Program-made: the position numbers and the translations under genes
Shown here: one piece after another, positions 26,333-37,500 of the stretch
Layout of the letters: the number at the start of each line of letters is the position of its first letter
How positions within the stretch are numbered: the first letter of the stretch is position 1
The notes under the pieces: model-generated
Database searches by the model: none
The model's input: only the letters and a program-made list of their open reading frames with translations
Told to the model about the DNA's origin: nothing
From: Plumapathes pennacea
Lineage: Eukaryota > Cnidaria > Anthozoa > Antipatharia > Myriopathidae
Assembly (NCBI GenBank): GCA_964036295.1
Contig: OZ038469.1
Coordinates: 2,985,067 to 3,049,066 of the forward strand
Direction: 5' to 3'
DNA: 64,000 nt

Positions 26333-27884
26333 GATTATTACCCATGATTCCTTGGTGTTGTCTTTAGTCCTCCTGCACTTATGCAAATTTGTTCTATTTC
26401 ATAGGGGAGGGGTGGGGCGACAGCAAAATATTTACAGCTAGTGTAGGGTATATAGTTTTGCGACTAAAGATACTGATTTTCACAAACAGTTCCATCTCTT
26501 CTCCCAGGGCTGACCTCTTTCCTTGACTTTTCATTTTGACTGCAAATCAGGTAATGGGCTCCTGCTGAAAATTTCTACCTTTAGAGCCACAGCAAGGAAA
26601 TTTTACTCTTTTTGCAGTTGTCATGCAGATTCTTCCCCCCCACCCCACGAGACAACCAGGTCTGACAAATTGCTTCTTGCAATGGGGTTTCACATGGAGT
26701 TAATCTTGTGGAAATTGTGAATAATCAGCTCAGTGAATATATTTTGTGGTTTTTCCCATATATAGAAAACACAGAAACAGATTTCACAGATTATGCCTTC
26801 ACAAGAGAATTAAGGGTGAGCCACCTTATTTTCCATGCACAGACATACACTACATGTAGTTATACAACACATAGATACTGATACACAAACATCGCAACTG
26901 TATATTTTAAGGACAAATGGGCATTTTTTTAGCATGGGCAGTACACATTTTGAGAAATATCTGCAGTATCACTGTATGAAAGATGCCTGATTATTTCTAT
27001 CACCCAAACAAATGATCTTATTTACTGAAAATGGCATATGTACTTGAAATATACAAGAATGTGACAAAATTTAATGTTTAATGATGTGCAATGATTTATC
27101 ACTGTGGTCATTTTTGAACTTCACAAATCTCTGATGCTATAATCATTCGATGCAAATAGAAGCTACAGGACTTTCTCAAGAAACACACAAAAACAAAAAC
27201 TAAAAAAAAAAAAAAAAAAGGACGACATTTCATTTACAAAACAAGAAGGCACCAACTTCCCCAGTTGCTGGATCTAAAGTGCCCGAAATATTAATACAGT
27301 GTAGCTTACACGAAGAGCTCTTCTTTACAACACAGGCTCAAGCTTACCTTCTGTTTAATCAGCAATATTGGGTTTATAGAATTACATATTTTGAAATTAC
27401 AAATCGTTCAACTCAAGAAATCACTTCACTGCCAACTGAAAATAATACGCGAATGCTAGGATTGAAGACTAAAACACTACATTGGGCAATCTATCTAGTT
27501 CAGTAACGAAAGTAAGTAACAACCTCTTTACCGATAAGCGAAAGTTCTGAAGCGAAATCAGAGTCGGTTGTCAAACAAAAATACCAATGGTTATATTAGG
27601 GCGGCCATTTTTCTTGAGGTCGAGCAATCGTCAACTTGTAAGCCATCGCCGTCTTGAGAATGGAATAAGGAAGCGAAGTTGCCATTATTTACAGCTGCTA
27701 GCCACTGTTTAATCAAGTTTCCAAGGTTTGTTCAGTCGACAGAAGAATGGATCAGAATGTTTCAGCTGAACCCACGCTCCTCCAAAAAATCCAGTTTGCA
27801 TAAAGTAAAATCGACAGGTTGATTCAAGTTTTCCTCCTTCTTTTCTCCATCATATAACACATCAGTTTCGTTGTCATCGGAGCA
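26333..27884. other. Intergenic region between two minus-strand genes
   Basis: About 1.55 kb with short chance ORFs only. It contains a poly(A) run near 27204-27220. It probably includes the MED9 promoter and the 3' UTR of the G gamma gene. I see no recognisable gene or repeat family. Confidence 0.5.
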
Positions 27885-28088
27885 TCAGAATATCAAGCAA
27901 CTGGACTTCTCCTTGAAAGGGTTTTCCGAACTCGGTACTCCAGTAACCAGGGGATCTGATCTCGCCATTTCTTCGACATGCCGCTTTATTTCGTTCGCCG
28001 CTTGGGAAACTTTCATTCGGTCCAGTTTTACTTCGACTTTAAGCCTCTCAATCAGTAGGCGCTGAGCGGCGATTTCAGATTGAGCCAT
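27885..28088 (-). CDS. Guanine nucleotide-binding protein subunit gamma
   Basis: A 67-residue single-exon ORF begins MAQSEIAAQRLLIERLKVEV and ends with the CaaX box CLIF. The family signature is clear: an N-terminal helix that pairs with G beta in a coiled coil, then the motif DPLVTGVPSSENPFKEK, equivalent to DPLLTPVPASENPFREK of vertebrate gammas. The cysteine four from the end is the prenylation site and would anchor the beta-gamma dimer to the plasma membrane. The frame is open about 50 codons upstream, but MAQSE matches the usual gamma length. Its start lies 248 bp from the divergent HAAO start. The terminal residue is Phe rather than the usual Leu or Ser. I cannot say which vertebrate gamma is closest. 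Confidence 0.92.
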   Translation of the reverse strand: MAQSEIAAQRLLIERLKVEVKLDRMKVSQAANEIKRHVEEMARSDPLVTGVPSSENPFKEKSSCLIF

Positions 28089-28336
28089 GTCTTCTTCGAA
28101 AGAAAAACTACACAAAGATAAGCGAGAACGCAAACAGTGCCTCGCCCGAACAACTGTACGACACTTCCTTGCGATCGGGTTACGACAATTAACGAGTATT
28201 TCCGAAAACAATACGAGGGACGACCGAGGGGCGGCAACCTGCAACAGCCAATCAAAGCAACTGTTATATTGTCACTCCTCGAGGTCGGAAGATCGGATCG
28301 TCAGAAAGTGTTTCACATCTCAGGAAAACAAATAAA
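28089..28336. promoter_or_regulatory. Shared divergent promoter, G gamma / HAAO
   Basis: The 248 bp between the G gamma start (28088, minus) and the HAAO start (28337, plus) must contain both 5' UTRs and promoters unless 5' noncoding exons lie elsewhere. The interval is richer in CpG than its flanks. No TATA box was seen. Shared regulation is inferred from spacing only. Confidence 0.5.
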
Positions 28337-31300
28337 ATGCCTAAACGAAATGGGGAGCAAAACGGAGACGCGGCTGTATGTCCTGCAAAACAAGCGTCTC
28401 CACAACTTGGCGAACCGATCAACATCGACAGATGGGTCACCGAAAGCAAGGAATCATTCCTTCCTCCTGTGTGCAACAAACTCATGTGAGTTTGCCTATT
28501 CCTATAAATTGTTTGTTGTTTTTTCTTGTTGGTCTGCTAATATTCCCAGGCTTTTATACACATTATCCACTGTAGCTAGATAATTTTACAAATACAGTTG
28601 TTTGTGTCAATGTGTTTATTAGTTATTAGATTTGATGTTCATTTTTTGCAACGTGCTCATGAGGCGCGAACATCAGTATTGATATTAATCATACAGCACA
28701 TTCATCTCATTATGAGGCTTTTGTTGTCTGATTGCAAATATCAGTGTTTCTTTGGTTGAAATAATAGTATCTTGTGCATAACTCGAGGATAGATCCTCAG
28801 TTTAAACGTTTCCAAGGTTGTTTATACCTTGTGATGAACATGATATTGAAAACGCCGCCGTACATATTACCAAATGAAAAACCGTGTTGCTTAATTCTTA
28901 TTTATTTAGCTTTGCCATTTCATTATGGAACACTTTTTTTCTCATGCAAAGAAATTTGTAATAATCCTTCTGAACTAGGCCGACTTCTTACAAAGTGAAA
29001 GAATCTATATAGTGTGGTAAAGTGTGACGTCATCATTTTGCAAACTTTTCCATTTAAACCTCAAAACCACATCATGTGATATACACAGCTGCTGAAAGAA
29101 CGTGTGCAAAATTTCAAATCGCTAGCCCTACTGAAAGCGAAGATAGAGAAGTTTAAAGTTCGAGATAGTCTTAACTAAACTCTCTTATTTAGCATTGGTT
29201 CCAAATCAAAGGAACCAAAACCAAATAAGAGGGTTTAGTATGAAGCAATTTGAACTTCAAAAGCCTATATCTCAGCTGTTTAATGCACTAAAGAGCTAAT
29301 TTTTTCTGTGTGAACTTTTTTTAGATAGGCCGTTCCGAAGAATTATGCAAAGTCCATTATTTCCGAAAAAATATTTTTATGACGTCATCACTTTACCACT
29401 CTATTTGGTCGCCTTTTCAACCACATGGGCAACATGATGACGTCAGACGTGATCAGTCAATGGGGACCGGAATGGGAGTTTTTGAAATCACATTTTGTGC
29501 GTAAACATGTTAAAACTTACTCTTAAAATTGGTTAGATATACAGAAAGTGTCTGTGCAACTTGTAACTGCTTGTAATGAGTTTCAAGGTGATTGGCACTG
29601 TTTTTTGTGAGATTCTCTAACAGAATGCCAGGAGGCCAGCAGTTTTATGATTCCTGACTTGCTTGTAAATACCAATTTTCACATGAGATTGTTGCCTATT
29701 ATGCAGCTGCACAGGACAAATTACAATGACCAGGCTTCTCATATATACAAAGCAACATACATTAGTCACAACTCAATAAAATGCCATTTCAAGATGCGAA
29801 ATTCTCAGAGCACCTGACAGTATCCATGAACCAGAAAAGATTTTTGGTGCTAATTCAAAGACTTATAATATTTTTCAAACTCCCAGTTTAGATGACTGGT
29901 TGATGGAATAAATGGTTCAAAGTCAATGCTTGATTGTTTGTTATTCCAGGTATGGTGCTGGTCAATTAAAAGTCATGTTCGTTGGTGGACCAAATTCTCG
30001 CAAAGATTATCATATTGATGAGGGCGAGGAGGTTTGTATGTTATGCAACTCCAGCTGCGGGTTTGCCAAATTTATCAGGCCAAACCTTTATGTGAAACCC
30101 CAGAGGCTTACTTGTATAATCAGTTACTACATTTTTGTATCTTAATTTTACACAGCATAATTTGGCATTTGAAATTTCATATATTGAGGGTACAAATTTT
30201 GTTACCATATTCAATCAGTAACTGCATGATCAGCCTAATATTTTCCCCCATGAAGAAAAAATATAATATTTGTAAAGTATCAATTTGTGAACAAGCCAAT
30301 GTGCACAGATATTATGTTGGATTAAGTCTTATTATTTTCATCATGAGCAATCAAGAGATTGCACTTGCAGTATAAGTCATATTTCCATTTTAGTGAGTGG
30401 ACATCTGTGATAATCATAAATATTTCTGTTGATATTTTTTTCATTGTGTATAATGGTATTTAAATGATTTGTTTCTAGTTTTTCTACATGCTGAAAGGTG
30501 ACATGTGTCTGAAGATCATAGAAAAGGGCAAACCAAAAGATGTTATTATAAAAGAGGGAGAGGTAAGTTTCAAAAACATGACAAACAAGTTGAGTTGAAA
30601 TTTCCCCTGTTCTAGCTCTTTTCTGTCACATGAACACAGTACAGGTATTATTTAAAGACAGAAGTCCTATACTAGCTCACTTCAAAGCAGGAACAATGTG
30701 GGAGACAAAACAAGAAGTGGGAGGGTGGGAATTAACTACTGTATATATGCAGAATATATTGGTATACTAACCAGGTATATTCCTATATCGTAACCTTGAC
30801 CTTGTATAACATCAACAGGTGTTTCGTCTGCCAAGCAGAATTCAGCACTCCCCACAAAGACTTGAAAATACTGTTGGCCTGGTGAGACTTCAAGCAGTTT
30901 ATTGCTGCAACCATATTATAATAATGTAAAGTGCCTTCAACAATTTTATGTTACTTTTTTCTTTATAGTTCTATTGTCTTTTGAGCTTTGGTTGCTTCCT
31001 TGTCTGGTTGACAATCTCTCAAACATACTACAGTATGTACTAGGAAACATGCTGGCTAGTCAGTGATTGTTAGCACTTTCTGTTATTATAAGTTAATTTT
31101 GTACATGTATATCTTTGTTTTCATGGTATACAGTACAGCGTATTATTTCCTTTTTATCTACAACTTTTTAATTTTATTTGCTACTAACAATGTTCTTAAT
31201 GTGATGTGTAATTTCACAGGTTATCGAAAGAGAAAGATTGCCTGATGAATCAGATGGACTCAGGTAAATTAACCTATTCCCAATTCTTTATTTAAAATGC

Positions 31301-33714
31301 AACAATTGTTTTAGAACCTGACAACTCATATTAACAATTTGACTGGAATTTGCATTTTACATCATGGTACAATATAATAATTATAATAATAATTATTTTT
31401 GCAGAGAATAATATCACTATGGATAGATAATATTATTGGTTGTTACTCTGTTAATAATAAAGGGAAAATCATTGCAGGGTTTGAAGTTTTTATAATGGCA
31501 GTGACATCTTAATTGATTTCCAAAAAATAAATTCTAGCTGCACTGGTTAAATAACTAGGAAAAATAAAGTCTGTATGATATGATATTATGCCTGTTTACT
31601 GAAGTGTCTTTGTGTTCAGGTATTTCTGCGAAGATGGGACTACAGTTTTGTGGGAAAAGTGGTTTCATTGTGACGACCTTGGAACTCAATTGGGACCCAT
31701 AATCAAGGAGTAAGTTTGTCGTATTGGGAGGATGTACCAGTGTTAAATTTCCTTTTCTTAGTTGTAATTCTTTGTCATAACACAACTGAATTGACAGAGC
31801 TGGTGTTAAAGTTGAAGTCACTATAATATTGGTTACAGAATGATGCAGATATGAAGTAACAAGTTCAAGATTTAGTGAATAATGTTTCTACATTGTCATA
31901 CATTTTCCTCTTGAATGCTTGGGAGAATTTGCATAAATGAGCTCCAGAGTGAAATGGTTTACATTTCTGCCTTTACAGGTATTTTGCTTCAGAGGAACAC
32001 AAGACTGGAAAGCCTGATCCAAGTAAGATTGCCATATAGTCAGTGAGAGAGCTATAAAATGTAGGTAATTGGGTGAGTAAGTCTTCGGGAAGACTCGGTT
32101 GTTGGTGATTGACATTCAACTACATTATGGTTCTTTCTGAAGATTTTTGTAACTGCAGGTAAGATTGCTAAGGATCCTCCAGTGAAAGTTGACCATGTCA
32201 CAGAGGTGGACGAGCCTTTCCTTTTGCGTCAGGTTTGTGCTGAGGAGAAAGCTACCTCGTATTGTTTCAATTTGTGTAATTAATTCTGAAAGTTGTGATT
32301 TAACTCCTTATCTCTGGCACCTAATTGTGTACCAAAATATTAATATTTGATTGCACCAATCCACCGAGGATTAAAATCCTAAATAAACTCTTTGGTTCTA
32401 ATTTTTTCATTCGTTCTGTGAAAGCATGCCTGTTGTAATTGATGCAATATTATTATAGATATTGTTTGAAATATTGAACAAATTTTACTATTGTGTGGTT
32501 TTTACTAAAATTTAAAATTTAATATCATGTCTCTCACTTTGCCGAACTAACGTTGCCAACTTTTGATTCCAGTGGATTGATGACAACAAGGATGTGATAG
32601 GGAAGGGCAGTAAACCATTGTTTGTCACAGGGGAATTTAAGGTAAGATATCCAGCGTACAGTAGCTCAGTAAAGGGAGGTGAAACAAGAAGGTTGTATAT
32701 CATTAGCATTGGATGAGAACCACTGAAGTAATGTGTCCTTTTGAAGGAGTGCAAATTCATTGACATTCACGTCATGACTAGCATGCTGCATTGTACTGTA
32801 GCTGTAAATTTACCAGGGCGATTTTATCCTTCAGATTATTCTGCATGGTGCAGGAGAACAAACTGGAGAATGGGAAGGCGAAACATGGCTTTGGCAACAG
32901 GTTAACATTTAAACATTGTATTGTACTTATAGCAGCTATAGGGACATGGGTTGTTTCTGTCATAAGCAGGTCACAATGGACTGTTTAGTTAATAGTATTA
33001 ACTAGTAAGCATCTAATGAGAAACAACCTCTTCTTTAAAGTTTGGTGGTGAATAACCGACATACTGGTATTCATCGAATTCGACGAAATACCGTTTGAAC
33101 CTGAAAAGTTGTAAATGTCCACATTTATCTGCATTGAAGTCACAAGAGCGACCGGGGCCGTACTTTGGGATAGATAGATGCGCAAAGTGATGTTAGTACA
33201 GAGATATTATGTTGATGGGACTATAGTGACTATGTGGATGGTGGGAAGAGGAGTGGGTGGATGGATCGACAGCTGAATAGTGGATGTCTTCTCTTTTGCA
33301 GGAAGGAAATGCGAGTGTAACAGTAAATGGAGTTACCAAAGAACTTGTCAAGGATGATGGCATCCTTATTCCGTCAGGAGTTCGGTAAGTATGAGGTTTT
33401 GAGTGTACTGTGGAAAAAATTTCCTAGTTAAAAAGTAGCAAGAACCTTCACACCACTGAGCAACGATTATCGACCTGTAAATCCCCTATGGATCTTTATA
33501 AACAACCAAAGTTATTATCCATAGTGTCCAAACTTACTAATCAGTCAAGTATTGATTATTGCAAAATTAATAGTTAGAATGCTCTATTGAATGATGTTGT
33601 ACAGCATAAGAGGTTTAACCACTAGCTACTTGTGCCTTTCCCAGGTATTCGGTGCAGAGGCCAGTAGGATCAATTGGTATGAGTGTTATTATGGACCCTT
33701 CTGCGAATAAATAA
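28337..33714 (+). CDS. HAAO: 3-hydroxyanthranilate 3,4-dioxygenase
   Basis: HAAO opens the ring of 3-hydroxyanthranilate in the cytosolic kynurenine pathway, giving the precursor of quinolinate and so NAD. Twelve exons: 28337-28485, 29950-30031, 30479-30562, 30819-30881, 31220-31263, 31620-31709, 31979-32022, 32159-32232, 32573-32641, 32835-32900, 33302-33384 and 33645-33714. All are GT-AG and phase-consistent, giving 305 residues (human 286). Iron ligands are in place: H71 and E77 in [11 protein letters not shown] and H115 in RIQHSPQR. The substrate contacts R67, R119 and E129 also sit where expected, at a constant offset of 24 from human numbering. The C-terminal half has the degenerate second cupin of the animal enzyme and lacks the rubredoxin-like metal site of bacterial forms. 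The extra N-terminal residues are mostly polar. The function call is firm. Confidence 0.95.
29011..29402. mobile_element. MITE-like foldback element in HAAO intron 1
   Basis: Terminal inverted repeats of about 22-24 bp: AGTGTGGTAAAGTGTGACGT at 29011 pairs with the reverse complement of 29381-29402, which reads GACGTCATCACTTTACCACT and onward. The element is about 392 bp and has no ORF. Near its centre, 29174-29202 and 29211-29239 form a second, strong inverted repeat with an 8-nt loop. It looks like a non-autonomous DNA transposon; I cannot name the superfamily. Confidence 0.65.
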
Positions 33715-34514
33715 ACCCACACCCTGGCTGCTATGGTAACGATGGCATGCGAGAATAACGTTTCGTAACGGGATAAAATCGCATGACAAATCTCGATGGA
33801 AACACCAGTTGTTGGGGTACCACCGTCGCTTCGGAACTGCTGTCTTTAATCTTTCGTGTGTCTTAGGTTTTTGTCTTTCTTTGCTGTGCATTTTCGATAA
33901 GTCAAATATTGTGATGGCTTGTTGGGTGGGATTTTGGATAAATGGGACCTTTTAAAAATAAACGTGTTGTAATTTTCGTACCTGTTTTGTCTTTTATCGT
34001 TGATAGAAAAAGATGTAAAAACTCTAGAGAGTAAACAAGGACGGAAATAGAAAGATTACGGAGTAGAATTGCAAAATTTCTGGGTTATTCGTACATCAAA
34101 TTTGGCAGCACGAGGAAATTACTGGGAAGCAAGGCGATGCTCAATTGTGCAAAAGTCCTACAGGTCCGCCGTGAAAACTCCACTTCGCGTACACGTATAT
34201 TTGCTCTCAATCCCTGACAAAACGTGCATCAATGTTGCACAGCTCTTGTTATCTGCAGTGTACGCGTGGCTGAATCGCTAAACAGAAATCTGGCGACCAA
34301 TTTGTCGGTTCCGAAGTCGAGGTCTACTGAAGCAATGGCCCTGCATAGACGCTTTTTTCGCAAAACGTGGAACCGCATGTCGAGAATCGTCCACATGAAG
34401 TTCAAAAATTCTCACTGATACACTGCCCGGTTTCCCGCATTTCGTGAACTTTCGGTGAGGAGTATCTGATTGTCTCACATAATTATCACCCTAACGTCAT
34501 CCAATACGTCATAG
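33715..34514. other. Convergent 3' region, HAAO / UTP25
   Basis: About 800 bp between the HAAO stop (+) and the UTP25 stop (-). Beyond the likely HAAO 3' UTR and poly(A) signal I see no coding signal and no recognised repeat. Confidence 0.5.
33956..33961 (+). terminator. Candidate poly(A) signal of HAAO
   Basis: AATAAA in AAAAATAAACGTG, about 240 bp after the HAAO stop codon. Confidence 0.4.
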
Positions 34515-37500
34515 TCACGTGTCTCCAGTAACAAACATGTGCACACCTTTCGTGGATGACAGCATGTGACGACAACGTTTCGTCCCGACAACCCCTGCGA
34601 GCCGATGAGGACTGAACTTCGTGTAAAGAGATGTGCACGAGACTGATGAAACGCTGGAAGCTGATTGGTCCTTGGCCGACTCTGTGTCCATGAAGTTGAG
34701 AATTTCCTGATAAAAAGTCGGGTAGTGCGGGAGGTCATAGAATATGATATTCCTTATTCCTCGAATACGGTACCTGCAAAACGGCCTCATTAGAATGTAG
34801 TTTCTGCAGGTAATCTGGTTCGATGAAACCCAGAAGATCGTGCACATTATGTTAGCTGTCGTGCAGCAACGTGATATCCTTCCTGATACCATGTCCAGGC
34901 AAAAGCTGATTTAACTCTTAACTCTCATTACGTCAGCCACACATTTCCTTTAACAATGGTTAGGATGATTTATATTTTGAGCTTAGGAGCTAAACGGTTC
35001 ATTTCCCAGCTCACTCACCTGTAGAAGAAGTAGAATCTTTCGGTGAACAGAAGAAACGGCTTGGTCGTGTGGAAGAAACTTGTCCTAGCCCGACTTATGT
35101 CTCCACGGCTCGTGTATCTAGGGAGCGGAACAAGAGTCGAACATAACTCACTCTTCACCCAGAATTCAGTGCGTGCCTACTCGCCCCTGTCCCAACCCTT
35201 TATACCACACACTCGATCGTCGAAACGAAATTTTAATTATTTTTCTATCTTTTACTTACTCTGAGATTTGAGCAAACTCTATTCCTTCCCTTGTGAAGTA
35301 ATTCCTGAGGCGGACGAAATCAAAATATGACGACACAAAGATAGCCGTGCGGCCCATCAATGATCCCTTGAATTCAGGCAAAATCTGAAAAGTCGCAAGA
35401 ATAACGAGAAAACGTTGCGTTAAAGCGCAGACAAGTTGCAGAAGAGATTGCGCATGCGACACCCCCTCTTTGCAACTTGCACCGCACCAAAAAATGCAAG
35501 ACAAGTTGCAGAAAAGCTGAATAGTCTTTACTTTTCGCAACGTTGCGTGGTCTTTTTGCACCGTGTTACGTGTACTTTGCAATTTGTCTCGCAATGCTTT
35601 CGTCGAGAGACAAGTTGCAGGGAAAATTACCTCGTGCGACATGGCTTTTACTGCCTGATCTCTTGCGGATAGTGATGGCTATCAAGCAAGAAATTCTCCT
35701 TACTGAAAGATGTTTCTCTGGTAAGTGATAAGACTCAATGAAAGGATGAAAGTGGAATTTGATCACTCCCACACTCACTTTGCTTATAAAATACTCAAAT
35801 CTGTTATCATGAGACTGCACAAAGGAGGAGGCCTGGATCCGATGGAAAACCTACAAAAAACAAAAAACAAACAAAACAAAACAAAACAAAAAAACCGTGC
35901 ACAACAAAAAACGAATATCAGATCAATGATTGGAACTGTCTATTCACTGCAAATGAAAATTATACCGAGAATGAACTTGTAACCACACTCTAAAACATTC
36001 CTTTTTTTAAATTTAAAATGAAGACTGTCATAGAACATGTCACAGAACACTTTCATGTCACAACTTATAAACCTTACCTGGGGTACTTGCGTAACAACTT
36101 GACAGATTGAACCCAAAACTTCCCCAACAACGGCTTTGACTTTACCGGCATAATTTGAGCGTTGTTAAGGAACCCAGATCGAAGTGGGAGTGCTGCTACT
36201 TCAAACCAATCAGCCATCACTTAGTCGTGTCGCATGTTAATGTTTTGTCGAGGTTGTTGTTAATATTATACTGGGCCCGGTTTTTCGAAGGTCAATTAAA
36301 AAAATCCAAGATTAACGAAATTCATTCTCTCGACCTCTCAGTCAATAAACTGCGTGGTTTTGTTCGAAGATGGATTGGAAAGCTTGTTCCAGCTTAAAAC
36401 GTTATCAAGAAAGTCGTTATGGACGAAACTTTCACGTTTTCAGGCTAAAAAAATGACAAGAAAGTTTAGACCTATTCCAGGATTAGCCTAATCGTGCTTT
36501 GAAAATCTGGGCCCTGATGTTGTTGACAATATAATAATCCTTTTGCTTGCATGTCTCTACTAAAGCTTATTTACCTTCTTCAACAATCGTAGTCATCGTT
36601 ATGTACGCAATGTCGCTATTTCTATTATTAATGTCATTACTTTTACATATTCCTGTTATGGAATTACTCCGCATCAAAGGATATTGTGACAGTGTCTGTT
36701 GAAGAGGGAATTCATTTCAGGAGAAACAAAACTGCTAAACATCAGAGTTTGCCTGTAGTACTTTGACCTGCGGGAGAACGAGAGGAACTATTGAACCACC
36801 AAACGACACTCCTTACAGTAACTCGGGATATCACTCTTGATGGCACCAAAGATAACAGAACATAATGTCTTAACATAATCGACACATCGAGATAAATGAG
36901 AAGTACTGAGTTGAAGCTCCCGTAAGCAGACACAACCTCGTTCCCAGGCTCTTTCATCTCCCGGCCCCCGGGAGAAGAAAGAGCCTGGGAACGAGGTTGA
37001 AGCAGACACCCTTAAGAAGCAGAAAGTGTCCGTAACCGGAACTGTCGACTAAGCTAGAGTTTAAACGGAGTTTCCTAGAGGTGTCCGTGAGTAGAGCTGT
37101 CCGCTTACGAAATGTCCACCCAGAGAGCTTTGACTGTAGCAACTATAGGCCAAGTGCATACACGGATGGCTGTAGTGGAACACTGCCACATGTGCGTCCA
37201 GGAACATTTTCCTCTTGTTTTCAAGATTTTCAAATGTCTGCCATTATTGTGGGCGTAGCTAATTTCAACAATTCTTTCTCGTAATGAGGTTCATTTGTTT
37301 GCTTTCAGTGCGATGGATCTATACGACACTATTATCGGTTTCCGAGTTATGTCATGGCTGCTAAGTTGGACTAACTTTGACAAAACATTTCTCGTTAGCT
37401 TCTGTTGTACGTGACTCTAACAGAGACGCGAAGTCTTTGTATAACTATTCTAAATCTCCAGGGATTGCAAACCAATAATACGGACGGTAGTGAAACTTAC

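Noticed and set aside
36742-37009. Minus-strand ORFs first considered as the missing UTP25 exon.
   Set aside because: The true exon was found at 36685-36767 ([10 protein letters not shown]...), with a proper acceptor and matching phases.
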